The notes below the pieces were generated by a model. It was not told the origin of the DNA, made no database searches, and saw only the letters and a program-made list of their open reading frames with translations. A stretch of DNA of 64,000 nucleotides, from NCBI GenBank assembly GCA_016195025.1, contig JACQAL010000013.1:35488-99487 (forward strand). Direction: 5' to 3'. This DNA comes from Bacteroidota bacterium. Its GTDB lineage: Bacteria > Bacteroidota > Bacteroidia > Palsa-948. Below are positions 24,516 through 33,729 of this stretch, piece by piece (within the stretch, counting starts at the first letter, position 1; each line of letters starts with the position of its first letter). A program made the translations under genes and the position numbers.

Positions 24516-27392
24516 TCACGCTTTTTCTTTCACATAACTCTCCACAGGAGGGCAGGCGCAAATTAAATTTCTGTCTCCGTATGCATTATCTATTTTGCCT
24601 ACCGATGGCCAGAATTTATTTTCACGCACCCAGTGCAAAGGATAGGCGGCTTTTTCTCTTGAGTAAGAATGTTTCCATTCATCGGCAATTAAAACTTTTG
24701 CAGTGTGCGGAGAATTTTTCAAAACATTATCAGTTGCGTCTGCTTTTTTATTTGCGATGTCATCAATTTCTTTTTTTATGGAGATCATCGCTTCACAGAA
24801 TTTATCCAGTTCTTCTTTTGATTCGCTTTCGGTTGGCTCAATCATTAATGTATCGTGCACAGGAAAAGAAACCGTTGGCGCGTGAAAACCGTAATCCATC
24901 AAACGTTTTGCAATATCACCCACTTCAATTCCCGATGCGCGCTTAATAGCAGCGCAATCCAAAATCATTTCGTGCGCAACGCGTCCGTTTTTTCCTACAT
25001 ATAATATAGTATAATGTTCCTTCAGAATTTCTTTCATGTAATTTGCATTCAGAATCGCGTAGCGCGTTGCATCTGTCACTCCTTGTTTGCCGAGCATTTT
25101 TATATAGCCGTAAGAAATTAAAAGTATAAGTGAACTTCCATAAGGCGCAGCAGAAACGGCTGTTGATTTGGGATTTGGGATTTGGGATTTGGGATTTAAC
25201 ATAGAATGCGATGGAAGAAACGGTGCGAGATGCGCTGCCACACCAATCGGTCCCATTCCCGGTCCTCCTCCTCCGTGAGGAATTGCAAAAGTTTTATGAA
25301 GATTCAAATGACAAACATCTGCTCCTATTGTTGCAGGACTTGTCAAACCAACCTGCGCGTTCATGTTCGCGCCATCCATATAAACTTGTCCTCCGTTATC
25401 GTGAACTATTTTTGTGATGTCAGTAATTGCTTCTTCAAAAACTCCGTGCGTGGAAGGATACGTTACCATTAAACAGGAAAGATTCGCTTTGTGTTTTTCC
25501 GCCTGCGCGCGCAAATCATTTACATCCACATTTCCGTTCGCATCGCATTTCACAATCACAATTTCCATTCCCGCCATAGCAGCGCTTGCCGGATTTGTTC
25601 CGTGTGCCGATGAAGGAATCAACACAACTTTTCTATGTGTGTTGCCTTTGCTTTGATGATATGCTTGTATCGTAAGAAGCCCTGCATACTCTCCCTGCGC
25701 ACCGCTGTTCGGCTGAAATGACACGGCAGAAAATCCGGTAATCTCGCAGAGAAATTTTTCCAGTTCGCTGATTACAATTTTATATCCTTCGGTTTGTTCC
25801 GCAGGCGCGAAGGGATGAATGTTGGCGAATTCCGGCCAGGTGATGGGATAAAGTTCTGCCGCTGCATTTAATTTCATTGTACACGAACCAAGCGAAATCA
25901 TCGAATGTGTGAGCGACAAATCTTTATTCTCCAATCTTTTTATGTAGCGCATCATTTCTGTTTCGGAATGAAAAGAATTGAAAACAGGATGAGTCATGTA
26001 AGATGAAGTGCGATTGAACGGAGAATTTTTAATAACACTTTTATTTGTTTCACCGTTCAAAGAAGGAACGGAAATATTTTTTCCCAGCCCTTCTGCAAAA
26101 ACCTCTACAACTTCTTTCGCGTCTTTTCCTGTTGTAGTTTCATCAACGCTGATTCCGATTTTATTTTCAGAATAATTAAAGTTGATCTGTTTTCCTTCAG
26201 CAAGCGTTTTGATTTTCTGAATCAGAATTTTATCGGCAATAGAAATCGAAACTGTATCAAAGAAAGTTTTATTACTGAGATTCAATCCTAATTTTTCTAA
26301 TTGTTCCGAAATTCCGCAGGCAAGATGATGAATTTTTTCTGCAATCGCTTTCAATCCTGCCGGGCCGTGATACACTCCGTACATGCTTGCCATGATGGCA
26401 AGCAGCGCTTGCGCTGTACAAATATTGGATGTTGCTTTTTCCCTGCGGATGTGCTGCTCGCGCGTTTGCAAAGCCATGCGCAATGCAGGATTTCCGGATG
26501 AATCAACCGATACTCCGATAATTCTTCCCGGCAATGAACGTTTGAAATCTTCTTTGGTTGCGAAGAACGCTGCGTGCGGTCCGCCATATCCCATCGGCAC
26601 TCCGAAGCGCTGGGAATTTCCCAGCACTACATCGGCTCCCCATTCTCCGGGAGGAGTTAAAAGTGTTAAAGCCATCAAATCAGAAGCAACGGCAACAAAT
26701 CCTCCTGCGAAATGAATTTTATTTACGAACTCTTTGTAATCGGAAACATTTCCGTTTGTATCTGGATATTGAATAAGCACCCCGAAAATTTTCTCCGAAG
26801 AAATTTTTGTATGATCTCCGACAATAACTTCAATTCCTAAAGGAAGTGCGCGTGTTTTCACCACATCAATCGTTTGCGGAAAACATTTTTCGGAAACGAA
26901 AAAAGTATTTGCACTAGAAGACTTGGGGCGTGAGTTGTGAAATAAAATCATTGCTTCTGCTGCTGCAGTTGCTTCATCGAGAAGTGATGCGTTGGCAATC
27001 GGCAATCCGGTTAAATCAATTACCATTGTTTGAAAGTTCAGAAGCGCCTCTAATCTTCCCTGTGAAATCTCGGCTTGATAAGGAGTGTAAGCAGTGTACC
27101 ATCCCGGGTTTTCCAAAACATTTCGCTGCGTAACGGGAGGAATAATGCAGTTGTAATATCCTTGTCCGATGTATGATTTATAAATTTTATTTCGCGAAGC
27201 GGTTGTCTTCAGTTCTTTCAGATATTCAAACTCACTCAATCCTTCCGGAAGGTTCAGCGGTTTTTTCAATCGTATGTTGGAAGGAATTGTTTGAGAAATT
27301 AATTCATCAAGAGAATTTGCACCAACTTTTTTCAGCATTGGTTTCAAATCTTTTTCTCTGGGGCCGATGTGGCGGGATGCGAAGGTTGACAT
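24516..27392 (-). CDS. gcvP: Glycine dehydrogenase (decarboxylating), P-protein
   Basis: The P-protein decarboxylates glycine and passes the aminomethyl group to lipoyl-H-protein in the glycine cleavage system. This is the fused single-chain form (958 residues), carrying both the inactive N-terminal and the active C-terminal halves. The PLP-lysine motif is [21 protein letters not shown]. Family signatures include [51 protein letters not shown] (quoted in part) and [14 protein letters not shown]. The ATG at 27392 is chosen because [11 protein letters not shown] is the family N-terminus and a -7 box lies 27 nt upstream. A 7-bp tandem array (25165-25197) inserts [11 protein letters not shown] in the loop before [10 protein letters not shown]. 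Confidence 0.96.
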   Translation of the reverse strand: MSTFASRHIGPREKDLKPMLKKVGANSLDELISQTIPSNIRLKKPLNLPEGLSEFEYLKELKTTASRNKIYKSYIGQGYYNCIIPPVTQRNVLENPGWYTAYTPYQAEISQGRLEALLNFQTMVIDLTGLPIANASLLDEATAAAEAMILFHNSRPKSSSANTFFVSEKCFPQTIDVVKTRALPLGIEVIVGDHTKISSEKIFGVLIQYPDTNGNVSDYKEFVNKIHFAGGFVAVASDLMALTLLTPPGEWGADVVLGNSQRFGVPMGYGGPHAAFFATKEDFKRSLPGRIIGVSVDSSGNPALRMALQTREQHIRREKATSNICTAQALLAIMASMYGVYHGPAGLKAIAEKIHHLACGISEQLEKLGLNLSNKTFFDTVSISIADKILIQKIKTLAEGKQINFNYSENKIGISVDETTTGKDAKEVVEVFAEGLGKNISVPSLNGETNKSVIKNSPFNRTSSYMTHPVFNSFHSETEMMRYIKRLENKDLSLTHSMISLGSCTMKLNAAAELYPITWPEFANIHPFAPAEQTEGYKIVISELEKFLCEITGFSAVSFQPNSGAQGEYAGLLTIQAYHQSKGNTHRKVVLIPSSAHGTNPASAAMAGMEIVIVKCDANGNVDVNDLRAQAEKHKANLSCLMVTYPSTHGVFEEAITDITKIVHDNGGQVYMDGANMNAQVGLTSPATIGADVCHLNLHKTFAIPHGGGGPGMGPIGVAAHLAPFLPSHSMLNPKSQIPNPKSTAVSAAPYGSSLILLISYGYIKMLGKQGVTDATRYAILNANYMKEILKEHYTILYVGKNGRVAHEMILDCAAIKRASGIEVGDIAKRLMDYGFHAPTVSFPVHDTLMIEPTESESKEELDKFCEAMISIKKEIDDIANKKADATDNVLKNSPHTAKVLIADEWKHSYSREKAAYPLHWVRENKFWPSVGKIDNAYGDRNLICACPPVESYVKEKA
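25165..25197. repeat. 7-bp tandem array (GATTTGG)4.7 inside gcvP
   Basis: Four perfect GATTTGG units plus GATTT. It is read on the minus strand as [11 protein letters not shown]. The array unit and the encoded peptide match those at 54438-54471. Confidence 0.93.
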
Positions 27393-27418
27393 ATTTTCTA
27401 TTCTTATTTTTAGGAGAA

Positions 27419-27426
27419 CAAATATA
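27419..27426 (-). promoter_or_regulatory. -7 element for gcvP
   Basis: The minus strand reads TATATTTG, 27 nt upstream of the chosen ATG. The region beyond it is the palindromic array at 27436-27503, so the -33 part of this promoter would lie in a repeat. Confidence 0.5.
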
Positions 27427-27435
27427 ATAACAAAT

Positions 27436-27503
27436 GGAATGTTGGAATAATGGAATAAGATGAAAACACCTGGCATTCCAACATTCCATTATTCCATCTT
27501 TCC
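27436..27503. repeat. 8-bp-unit palindromic array between gcvP and a divergent gene
   Basis: Units GGAATGTT and GGAATAAT on the left recur as inverted copies on the right (CATTCCAACATTCC, ATTATTCCATC), separated by ~12 bp. It has the same style as 21921-22006. It lies between two divergent promoters. Confidence 0.75.
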
Positions 27504-27512
27504 GCTTTCCTG

Positions 27513-27520
27513 TATATTTG
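27513..27520 (+). promoter_or_regulatory. -7 element immediately before the helical-protein gene
   Basis: TATATTTG ends 6 nt before the GTG start at 27527, so transcription would begin at or next to the start codon (leaderless message). Confidence 0.55.
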
Positions 27521-27526
27521 ATTCCC

Positions 27527-29035
27527 GTGAAAAGAAGCGATGACCTTTTTTCCCTGCTAAAATCCCTCTCGCGAAACGAAAGGCGCTACTTCCATTTGTT
27601 TTCCCAACTGCAGAAAGGCGACAAGGCGTACCTCGCGCTGTTCACCGCGATGGATAAAATGAAAGAGTACGATGAAAAAATTTTCCGCGAGAAAAATAAA
27701 GATAAGGAGTTCATAAAAAATCTCGCGTGGCGGAAACATCATCTCTATAATTTAATTTTGAAATCACTCGGCTCGTACCACGAAAGCATTGACACGGAAG
27801 TTTACTCGCTCCTTCACCGCAACGAAGTGCTCTATGAAAAAGGATTGTACAAGCAATGCCGGAAAGTTCTGACGAAAGCAAAAACAATTGCGGTTAAGTA
27901 TGAAATGTTCCACATCCTTTCCGAAATTCTGAACTGGGAAGATGTGATTGCAAGCAAATTATTTGAAATAGATACGCAGTTAAATGTGATTCGGGAAAGT
28001 AAAGACAATATTAAAATTCTTACCAACCTCACCGACTATAAAAATATTCTGATGGAGATTTACAACCTTCATCACGTGATTGGTGTTTTCAGAAAGCCGG
28101 AAGAGAAGAAAAAACTTGAACACATTGTAAAATCAAAACTCTGGAAAAGCGAATCGGAAGCGCTTACGTTCAAAGCTAAAAGGCATTTTTATTACAGTCA
28201 TTTTCTCTACTGCTTTATGGACGGTGATTTTGAAAAAGGATTTGCCTACACAAAAAAGTGCGTAGATTCTTTTTTCACTCAGCCCGAACAGATTGCTTAT
28301 AACTCTCATTTTTATATTACAGCCACAAATGCGTTTTTATATTGCTGCACAACGTTAAAGAAGCACGATGAAATGTTTGAAGCGATTGTGAAACTGAACG
28401 AGAACAAAAAACATTTCACTAAACGGTCTGAGCGGGCAGCGGCAACGTTGCTTTCCTATCACGAGTTGGGCTATTACATGATGACCGGAAAAATTCAGAA
28501 AGGACTGGACGCGGCAAAAAGAATTGAAATGGAAATTCTGGAGTTTGATGACATCATGTCAAACCTTGAAAAGTTTTCCATCTACATGAACCTCGCGTTC
28601 TTGTATTTTATGGCTGGCAGATACAAAGACACGATCGGCTGGCTTTATAAAATCATCAGCGCGGGCGGATTGAAAGCGCGCGCGGACTTCGACAGCATGG
28701 TGAGGATTTTTTACATCATAGCGCAATATGAAAAAGGAAGCAGCCCGCAGTTTATGAAATCGCTTTTGCGAAGCACTTACCGCTTTCTCATCAAGCGCGA
28801 ACAGATGTACAAGTACGAAAAAATAATTCTGGATTTCATCCGCAAGAAATTAATCAAGGTAGATACCACCGAAGATTTAACGGGCGTTTTGAAAAACCTG
28901 CGCGAACAATTGCTCGTCATACAAAAAGATCCGTTTGAAGGACGCCCGCTGGAATATTTTGATTTGATTTCATGGATAACGAGTAAAATTGAAAACAGGC
29001 CGTTTGCGGAAGTGTTAAAAGAAAAATCAACTTGA
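27527..29035 (+). CDS. ~500-residue all-helical protein of unknown function (paralog 1)
   Basis: I do not recognise a named family. The protein is about 502 residues, soluble, with no signal peptide and no TM helix. It is predicted all-helical with TPR-like helix pairs. The N-terminal motif is DLFSLLKSLSRNERRYFHLFSQLQKGDKAYLALFTAM. The C-terminal motif is YFDLISWITSKIENRPFAEVLKEK. The same layout occurs in the genes at 62275-63801 and, more divergently, 32165-33625. The open frame begins with a TTG (27518) inside the -7 box, so the GTG at 27527 is preferred; this gives the same spacing to DLF as in paralog 3. It stands alone, divergent from gcvP. Confidence 0.75.
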   Translation: MKRSDDLFSLLKSLSRNERRYFHLFSQLQKGDKAYLALFTAMDKMKEYDEKIFREKNKDKEFIKNLAWRKHHLYNLILKSLGSYHESIDTEVYSLLHRNEVLYEKGLYKQCRKVLTKAKTIAVKYEMFHILSEILNWEDVIASKLFEIDTQLNVIRESKDNIKILTNLTDYKNILMEIYNLHHVIGVFRKPEEKKKLEHIVKSKLWKSESEALTFKAKRHFYYSHFLYCFMDGDFEKGFAYTKKCVDSFFTQPEQIAYNSHFYITATNAFLYCCTTLKKHDEMFEAIVKLNENKKHFTKRSERAAATLLSYHELGYYMMTGKIQKGLDAAKRIEMEILEFDDIMSNLEKFSIYMNLAFLYFMAGRYKDTIGWLYKIISAGGLKARADFDSMVRIFYIIAQYEKGSSPQFMKSLLRSTYRFLIKREQMYKYEKIILDFIRKKLIKVDTTEDLTGVLKNLREQLLVIQKDPFEGRPLEYFDLISWITSKIENRPFAEVLKEKST

Positions 29036-29063
29036 AAAATATTTTTTCTAAAGTGTAAAGCAT

Positions 29064-29092
29064 TTTGCTTTGTTTCAGTTTTCGTATCTTTG
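29064..29092 (+). promoter_or_regulatory. Promoter of the toxin-antitoxin operon
   Basis: TTTG (29064-29067), 17 nt and TATCTTTG (29085-29092). The antitoxin ATG is 21 nt downstream. Confidence 0.65.
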
Positions 29093-29112
29093 TTATATAA
29101 ATAAAAAAATCC

Positions 29113-29346
29113 ATGAACATTCAGGCAGAAAAACTGGCGCTGGTAAAATCTCTTCTTGAAATAAAAAGCGAAGCATTGCTCCGACAGATGAAGGCAATCC
29201 TGCAAGGTTCTAAAACCGATTTATGGGATGAATTGAGCGAAGAGCAGAAAGCATCGGTAAAAAGAGCAAGACGACAATTAGCGCAGGGCGAAGGCAAACC
29301 GCATAAGGAAGTAATGAAGAAATATGCCAAATGGCTTACAAAATAA
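29113..29346 (+). CDS. Antitoxin of a RelE/ParE-type module
   Basis: This is a 77-residue, strongly charged helical protein (LALVKSLLEIKSEALLRQMKAIL; LWDELSEEQKASVKRARRQLAQGEGKPHKEVMKKYAKW). It is of the 'putative addiction module component' type that pairs with RelE/ParE toxins. It should bind and neutralise the downstream toxin and autorepress the operon. It overlaps the toxin gene by 16 nt, the usual antitoxin-first arrangement, and has a good promoter at 29064-29092. Confidence 0.82.
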   Translation: MNIQAEKLALVKSLLEIKSEALLRQMKAILQGSKTDLWDELSEEQKASVKRARRQLAQGEGKPHKEVMKKYAKWLTK

Positions 29347-29636
29347 TCTGGTCGCCCGAAGCCATTCACACATTCGACAGTGTTATTGAATATCTTGAAG
29401 CGCATTGGACACACCGCGAAATCATAAAATTGATTCAGCGTGCCAATGACATAGAACATTTGCTGGAGAAAAATCCATATCTGTTTCGCGGTTCTGATAA
29501 AGAAAATATTCACGAAGCACTTGTGACCAAACATAATTTACTGCTCTACCAGATTAATGACGAAGAAAAACTGGTGGAACTATTGAGTTTCTGGGATACA
29601 AGGCAAAATCCAAAGAAAAAGTCTTCAGGAGATTAA
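29331..29636 (+). CDS. RelE/ParE-family toxin
   Basis: This 101-residue protein has the RelE/ParE fold: YKIIWSPEAIHTFDSVIEYLEAHW, then the helical IIKLIQRANDIEHLLEKNPYLFRG and the C-terminal strands EALVTKHNLLLYQINDEEKLVELLSFWDTRQNP. The conserved C-terminal ‘FWDTRQNP’ is typical of the ParE/RelE plasmid-stabilisation class in Bacteroidota. Whether it acts on ribosome-bound mRNA (RelE) or gyrase (ParE) cannot be decided from sequence reading. It is co-transcribed with the antitoxin. Confidence 0.85.
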   Translation: MAYKIIWSPEAIHTFDSVIEYLEAHWTHREIIKLIQRANDIEHLLEKNPYLFRGSDKENIHEALVTKHNLLLYQINDEEKLVELLSFWDTRQNPKKKSSGD

Positions 29637-29647
29637 ATTATTTCTTT

Positions 29648-30526
29648 GTGAGCCAAAACACCCGCAACCTTTTAATCCTTCACTTCATTGTTTTCGTTTG
29701 GGGATGGACAGCAGTGCTCGGAAAAATAATTACGCTTCCCGCTTTGCAGTTGATCTGGATTCGCGTGATGATTGCCTTCGCGGGAATTTTAATTTATGTT
29801 TTGCTCAAAGGCATTCCGTTATTTTCTCTTTCAGGAAAAACTTTTTTACAATTACTTGCAATTGGTTTATTGGTGGGCTTGCACTGGATTTGTTTTTACG
29901 GAGCGGTGAAGGCAAGCAACGTTTCGGTAACCCTCGCCTGCTTTTCCACCGGAACTTTATTTACTTCTCTTTTCGAACCAATTTTCTTCAAGCGAAAAGT
30001 TTTATGGTACGAAATTTTTTTTGGTCTCGTTGTAATTGGCGCGCTGCTTTTGATTTTCAATGTGGAGACAAAATATTTCTGGGGAATTCTTCTCGGCATC
30101 GGGGCAGCGCTCACTTCCTCCATGATGGCGGTGGTAAATTCCATCATGAGCCGCAGGGAAATTTCCCCCGGATTAATTTCTGTTTATGAAATGGTGGGCT
30201 GCTGGGCGTGCATTTCCATTTTTATTTTTTCACTTGACCCGCAAACGGCAACTGTTTTTGGAATCAGCGCACACGACTGGCTTTACATTTTAATTTTTGC
30301 CGTGGGCTGCACGGTCATTCCATTCATCATCGGAGTTTACATTCTGAAAAAAGTTTCGCCTTACACCATGTCGCTCACGCTGAATCTCGAAACCATTTAC
30401 GGAATCCTTTTCGCATTTTTTATTTTTGGAAGCACCGAGCACATGTCACTTTCCTTTTATATCGGCACAGCAATTATTCTTGCGGTGGTGTTTGCAGATT
30501 CGTATATAAAAAGGTTTGTAAAATAA
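29648..30526 (+). CDS. EamA-family (DMT superfamily) permease
   Basis: This 292-residue integral membrane protein has about ten TM helices arranged as two EamA repeats (LLILHFIVFVWGWTAVLGKII...; GILLGIGAALTSSMMAVVNSIM...). These drug/metabolite-type carriers export amino acids or other small metabolites; the substrate cannot be inferred here. The GTG at 29648 is the first in-frame start and leads into the first TM helix. It follows the toxin gene by 11 bp and may share its transcript. Confidence 0.87.
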   Translation: MSQNTRNLLILHFIVFVWGWTAVLGKIITLPALQLIWIRVMIAFAGILIYVLLKGIPLFSLSGKTFLQLLAIGLLVGLHWICFYGAVKASNVSVTLACFSTGTLFTSLFEPIFFKRKVLWYEIFFGLVVIGALLLIFNVETKYFWGILLGIGAALTSSMMAVVNSIMSRREISPGLISVYEMVGCWACISIFIFSLDPQTATVFGISAHDWLYILIFAVGCTVIPFIIGVYILKKVSPYTMSLTLNLETIYGILFAFFIFGSTEHMSLSFYIGTAIILAVVFADSYIKRFVK

Positions 30527-30560
30527 AAAAGGGCTGTGAATTTCTTCGACAGCCCTTTGC
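30524..30560 (-). terminator. Terminator between the EamA gene and the PKD cargo gene
   Basis: AAAGGGCTGT (30528-30537) pairs with ACAGCCCTTT (30549-30558). The long T-run is on the minus-strand side, so it mainly serves the gene at 30584. It may also stop the plus-strand gene. Confidence 0.8.
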
Positions 30561-30583
30561 ACGGGGACTTGGTTAACCGAAAC

Positions 30584-31954
30584 TTATTTTATCAAAACCA
30601 TTTTTCTTGATACAACATTTCCTTCCGATTTTATTTCAAGAAAATAAACTCCCGAAGTAAAATTTTCTGCGTTCCATTCTAACTGGTGATTTCCTGATTC
30701 CTTATTTCCATTTTCCAATTCAGCCACCTTAATTCCCACGTGATTGAAAACAGAAAGGGTTACTTCTGATTTTTCTTTCAGTGAATAGAAAATCGTAGTG
30801 GAAGTTGTAAATGGATTCGGATAATTTTTTATTCCGGATACATTTCCGTTCTGTTCGTTAATTCCTGTTCCTGTGCGAAGAACAAAAACGCTGTCGCAAT
30901 TGGTGCAGGTATTTCCGTTTACATCCGTCACAGTGAGGCATACATAATAGGTTCCCGTTGCAGAATACTGATGCGCTACCTGAACACATCCCGTTCCGAA
31001 ATTTCCATCGCCAAAATCCCATGAGCACGAAACATTGTTGCTTCCGTTCGAATAAAAATAAACCCACCCACTTCCTGATGAATCAGGATACGCAGTGTAA
31101 GTTGAATCGCAGGGAGGAATTGGCGGAGGAGGAGCATTCACAATCGTTACCGTATCGCAATAAGTGTCGGAACAATTCTGAAGCGAATCCGAAACCCAGA
31201 GGCAAACCACATACATGCCGGAATATTGATACGTGTGCGAAGGATTTGTTGCATAACTATAATTTCCATCGCCAAAATTCCAGGAGTACCACGGCATGGT
31301 TCCTCCTGTGGAAGTATTTGTGAAAGAAATGGTCGGGTCGCTGGCATTATTATAAGTAAACGATGCCTGCAGATTGCACGGATAATAATTCACCGTGTTG
31401 CAGTACGAGCAAGTATCCGTTTGCGAAATAACCGTGAGGCAAACAGTGTAGGTGCCCGCATTGGCATACATGTGCGAAGGATTTTGAAGTGTGGAAGTAT
31501 TTCCGTCTCCGAAATTCCAGTTCCATGAAATAAACGGTCCGCCAGTGGATTGGTCAGAAAAATAAAAAGTGTTTCCCTGAAATCCATAGGAGAAATTTGC
31601 ACTGCATGGAGCGGGAGGCGCGTTGGTAATCACCACCGAATCGCAAAAGGTGCTTTGACATGGATTCAAACTGTCCCACATCGTGAGGCAAACCATATAT
31701 GTTCCGTTATACATATAGGTATGAACGGGATTTGCCTGCCAGTCATAGTTGCCGTCTCCAAAATTCCAGGAGTACGATGGCATGCTGGCGCCTGTGGAAG
31801 TATTGGTGAACGTTACCACATTGTTGTTTACCGAAAATGTGAATCCTGCCTGACAAGTGCTTTGCGCTTTTGTTTGCATAAACAAAGCGGATGAAAAAAT
31901 AATCGCCAGCATTGAAGCGAAAATTTTTCTGCTGAAGTAAAATTGTGTTTTCAT
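30584..31954 (-). CDS. Secreted PKD-repeat protein, T9SS type A
   Basis: This is a 456-residue exported, probably surface-attached protein. After a signal peptide ending near MQTKAQ there are four PKD domains, each with the YSWNFGDGN-type core (NFGDGNYDWQANPVHTY; NFGDGNTSTLQNPSHMY; NFGDGNYSYATNPSHTY; DFGDGNFGTGCVQVAHQY). Each domain has a regular set of cysteines: one at its start (e.g. PAPCSANF), one in VCL, and a CxxC or CxxxC pair near its end (CQSTFC, CSYC, CSDTYC, CTNC). This suggests stacked disulfides. The type A CTD covers the last ~75 residues (IKNYPNPFTTSTTIFYSL; SGVYFLEIKSEGNVVSRKMVLIK). The gene is monocistronic. Its binding partner is unknown. Confidence 0.88.
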   Translation of the reverse strand: MKTQFYFSRKIFASMLAIIFSSALFMQTKAQSTCQAGFTFSVNNNVVTFTNTSTGASMPSYSWNFGDGNYDWQANPVHTYMYNGTYMVCLTMWDSLNPCQSTFCDSVVITNAPPAPCSANFSYGFQGNTFYFSDQSTGGPFISWNWNFGDGNTSTLQNPSHMYANAGTYTVCLTVISQTDTCSYCNTVNYYPCNLQASFTYNNASDPTISFTNTSTGGTMPWYSWNFGDGNYSYATNPSHTYQYSGMYVVCLWVSDSLQNCSDTYCDTVTIVNAPPPPIPPCDSTYTAYPDSSGSGWVYFYSNGSNNVSCSWDFGDGNFGTGCVQVAHQYSATGTYYVCLTVTDVNGNTCTNCDSVFVLRTGTGINEQNGNVSGIKNYPNPFTTSTTIFYSLKEKSEVTLSVFNHVGIKVAELENGNKESGNHQLEWNAENFTSGVYFLEIKSEGNVVSRKMVLIK

Positions 31955-32082
31955 TGGTTTGATTTTTTAATTAGTGTTATTGTTTGTGTTTGCCTTCGTG
32001 GCTTTATGGTACAAAGGTGGGAATAAGAAAGGAAGGACGCATAGCCAAGATTACCAAAATCTTGCCCGTTCAGGTATTGAGG

Positions 32083-32172
32083 AATAAGGAAATAAGGTAT
32101 GGGGTATAAGGAACATCCTTAGATTTTCTTCCCCGTTCACCCCTATACCTTATACCCTGTTTCCCTATACCT
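32083..32172. repeat. Palindromic array of GGTATAAG-like units
   Basis: The left arm (AATAAGGTATGGGGTATAAGG) and right arm (CCCCTATACCTTATACCCTG) are inverted copies of related 7-8-bp units around a ~30-bp centre. The right arm supplies the stop codon and last codon of the gene at 32165. Confidence 0.7.
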
Positions 32173-33625
32173 TTTTTATTTTCCCCTTTAGCCAAGCGGA
32201 ATAGTTGATTACTTCTGTGTCGTCCAAGACAATTTTGTGGGAAGAAAACTTTTGAATGCGGGATAATAATTTCTTGTCGCGGGTAAGTTCAGGCACAGCA
32301 ATCATCCGGTTCAGGATGGATAAAAATTCTTTTTCGCGCTCCTGTTCGGGTTTTGAAAGCATTTCTTTAAAATGTTTTTTCACCTGCCTGATTTTTGTTT
32401 CGAGGAAATCAAAATCCAGAAGTTCGTAGCGGATGATGAGTTCGGCAACAGCAATCTTGAAACGAAGTGCAATATCCGCGTTCTTGAATTCAGGATGAAC
32501 ATAGAGTTTGTTTAAACTTCGGATGGAATTATGAAATTCTCCTTTCTCAAACCAAAGAATCGCAAGATTCAGATAAATGAATAATTCGTAAAATGGCTGA
32601 CTCTTTAATGTCCGCTTTGAAATTAGTTCACCAAGAATGGAAATGGCTTTGTCTTTATTCAGCACCGAATAATTTATGGCGAGAGAATTATAATAGAAGA
32701 AAAGAAATTTGTCATAAAGCAATTTACCGTGCTCGAGCATCGCATCACGCATTTCTTCCGCGTGCTTGAGCGACTGCTCATACTTTTTGTTCTTGAAGGA
32801 TGCATTCACAAGATAATGAAGCATCTGGATTTTCGTGTCGTGATTTTCTTTCTGGAAAAGTTTGTCCTTCAGAAATTCTTTATAGGTGTTCAATAAATAT
32901 TTTTCAAGCGCTTCGTATTCGTGGCGCTGGAGAAGAATCTGCGTAACTGCAGAATAAATCCGGAACCTGAGTTTCGGGCTTTGCTTTATATTTTTGTTCT
33001 TCGAAAAAGTATTCGCGGTTTTTTCAAGAAGTTTTAGAATGGGGTTTTCTTTTTCCAAAAAGTTTTGCGATGTTTTCAGGCGGTAATAAACCGCTGCCAA
33101 AATATTGTCCACTTCCAGAATACTTGCCGAAAGTTTTCTCGCTTCATCGCGCTTGCGGATGTATTCTTCAGGATTGATGTCTAAAATCTCATGGGATAGT
33201 TTCACATACTCGTCATAAATAATATCCAGCAGTTCATAATTCTCAATCCGTTTTGCTTCTTTCTCCGCCTTGTTCAGAAAATGTTTTGAGATTCCAAACT
33301 GGCTTCGCGTAAAATAGAGGCGGACAAGAAAAAGCAAATGGTAGATATAAAGTATTTCGTCCTTGTAACAATACTGCACCGTGAGCGAACGCGCCACATC
33401 GTGAATTAATCTATTCTTTAAAGAGTAAAACGCATTCTTATTTTTCCCGCCATACAACTTTTTGAAGATGGCTTCGTCATCATACTGTTCTTCCGAATCA
33501 CGGATATAATCCAGTAACACCAAATCTTTTCGCCCATCGCCCATATCGTGCCGTGCGCTGAACAACTTATAAAAGCGCAGGTCTTCTTTATTGAGGTTAA
33601 GTATGATTTGATTCAGAATATCCAT
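32165..33625 (-). CDS. ~490-residue all-helical protein of unknown function (paralog 2)
   Basis: This is a soluble protein, predicted entirely helical with TPR-like repeats, of the same architecture as the genes at 27527 and 62275. The N-terminal motif ILNQIILNLNKEDLRFYKLFSARHD matches LFSLLKSLSRNERRYFHLFS in paralog 1. The C-terminal motif (VINYSAWLKGKIKKV) matches the YFD..SW...KI ends of the others. The ATG at 33625 is chosen by this alignment and by a -7 box 10 nt upstream; the frame is open to 33661. The stop codon lies in the repeat at 32083-32172. It is divergent from a small T9SS cargo gene. No function is known. Confidence 0.72.
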   Translation of the reverse strand: MDILNQIILNLNKEDLRFYKLFSARHDMGDGRKDLVLLDYIRDSEEQYDDEAIFKKLYGGKNKNAFYSLKNRLIHDVARSLTVQYCYKDEILYIYHLLFLVRLYFTRSQFGISKHFLNKAEKEAKRIENYELLDIIYDEYVKLSHEILDINPEEYIRKRDEARKLSASILEVDNILAAVYYRLKTSQNFLEKENPILKLLEKTANTFSKNKNIKQSPKLRFRIYSAVTQILLQRHEYEALEKYLLNTYKEFLKDKLFQKENHDTKIQMLHYLVNASFKNKKYEQSLKHAEEMRDAMLEHGKLLYDKFLFFYYNSLAINYSVLNKDKAISILGELISKRTLKSQPFYELFIYLNLAILWFEKGEFHNSIRSLNKLYVHPEFKNADIALRFKIAVAELIIRYELLDFDFLETKIRQVKKHFKEMLSKPEQEREKEFLSILNRMIAVPELTRDKKLLSRIQKFSSHKIVLDDTEVINYSAWLKGKIKKV

Positions 33626-33635
33626 GATCGCCTGA

Positions 33636-33643
33636 CAAATGTA
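33636..33643 (-). promoter_or_regulatory. -7 element for paralog 2
   Basis: The minus strand reads TACATTTG, with only 10 nt to the ATG at 33625. It implies a very short or absent 5' UTR, as for paralog 1. Confidence 0.55.
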
Positions 33644-33702
33644 GTTATTTTGAACGGGCAAGAAAATTTGTATTTAGTCTATGCCTTATGGTTTCTTTGT
33701 GG

Positions 33703-33710
33703 TATCTTTG
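33703..33710 (+). promoter_or_regulatory. -7 element for the small cargo gene
   Basis: TATCTTTG, 19 nt before the ATG at 33730, with an AAGGAGA purine tract directly before that ATG. Confidence 0.55.
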
Positions 33711-33729
33711 TTTTGTAAATCACAAGGAG

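Noticed and set aside
27518..27526. TTG start for the helical-protein gene
   Set aside because: The TTG is part of the -7 box TATATTTG, so it would not be transcribed; GTG at 27527 used instead.
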